Positions 5,639 to 5,801 of a stretch of 5,801 nucleotides of DNA are shown here, piece after piece (position 1 is the first letter of the stretch; every line of letters starts with the position of its first letter). Under the pieces are notes generated by a model. That model searched no databases and had not been told where the DNA came from. It saw only the letters and a list, made by a program, of their open reading frames with translations. The position numbers and the translations under genes are program-made. The DNA is from an uncultured Hymenobacter sp. (GTDB taxonomy: Bacteria; Bacteroidota; Bacteroidia; Cytophagales; Hymenobacteraceae): contig CALMOO010000530.1 in the NCBI GenBank assembly GCA_937871705.1, forward strand, positions 1 through 5,801, read 5' to 3'.

Positions 5639-5801
5639 ATGGGTTATATCTCAATAGGCACCGACACAGCCGGCAACGACCTGCGGGTGCACTACACCGA
5701 CCTGGGCGAAGGCCCCGTCATTGTGCTGATGCACGGCTGGCCAGCCACCCACGCTATGTGGGAATACCAATTGGCTGAGCTGCCCAAGCGCGGCTTCCGG
5801 G
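5639..5801 (+). CDS. Alpha/beta hydrolase, haloperoxidase/arylesterase type (5' part only)
   Basis: The ATG at 5639 opens 54 uninterrupted codons to the window edge. MGYISIGTDTAGNDLRVHYT is the two-strand start of this family; VIVLMHGWPATHAMW (residues 27-41) contains the HGWP oxyanion-hole motif typical of the non-heme chloroperoxidase and arylesterase group of alpha/beta hydrolases, and the tryptophan that follows it. LPKRGFR corresponds to the helix before strand four. The catalytic Ser, Asp and His lie beyond the edge and cannot be checked. These enzymes hydrolyse esters or act as perhydrolases in the cytosol; the natural substrate is not predictable. No Shine-Dalgarno or clear -33/-7 promoter is seen in the 80 bases before it. 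It follows a dead relative, so replacement or duplication is possible. Confidence 0.85.
   Translation, partial: MGYISIGTDTAGNDLRVHYTDLGEGPVIVLMHGWPATHAMWEYQLAELPKRGFR

Noticed and set aside
5518..5778. Plus-strand open frame of 86 codons overlapping the last hydrolase start
   Set aside because: Only its first codons (to about 5557) are the end of the hydrolase relic; the rest is a run-on through non-coding DNA and the intact hydrolase in the wrong frame.

Overview
The window looks like chromosomal DNA of a Bacteroidota bacterium, most likely a Hymenobacter-like member of the Cytophagales. The evidence is indirect. The tRNA and its neighbour have promoters of the Bacteroidota type (TTG, 20 bp, TAnnTTTG). 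Gene starts lack Shine-Dalgarno sequences, the tRNA does not encode CCA, and the intact proteins read like those of this group. No database search was possible, so the genus is an inference.

Layout. Positions 1-80 hold the terminator of a gene that lies off the left edge. An intact short-chain dehydrogenase follows (232-1032), in DNA clearly richer in A+T than the rest. Positions 1033-1595 are non-coding and contain two palindromes. Positions about 1596-2926 are a badly decayed Tn3-family transposase gene, recognisable only by stitching several plus-strand frames across stops and frameshifts. A terminator and a tRNA-Lys(TTT) gene on the minus strand come next (2924-3039). Diverging from the tRNA is an intact gene (3121-3894) for an exported, membrane-anchored protein with TPR-like helices and an SH3-like C-terminus; its best start is a TTG.

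Positions 3895-4640 hold no convincing gene, only scraps of reading frame and some repeats. From about 4795 to 5557 there is a cluster of broken genes on the plus strand: the C-terminal half of an esterase-type alpha/beta hydrolase, the first 34 or so codons of a DUF302-like gene, and a second alpha/beta hydrolase that has lost its nucleophile serine and its histidine. An apparently intact third alpha/beta hydrolase, of the haloperoxidase/arylesterase type, starts at 5639 and runs off the right edge.

Overall this is a locus of gene decay with three intact protein genes and one tRNA. The intact genes show no sign of acting in one pathway. I found no CRISPR array, toxin-antitoxin pair, phage gene or obviously new system. 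The points most worth a second look are the mosaic of dead hydrolases, the Tn3 relic beside the tRNA, the overlapping divergent promoters, and the palindromes and repeats in the non-coding stretches.
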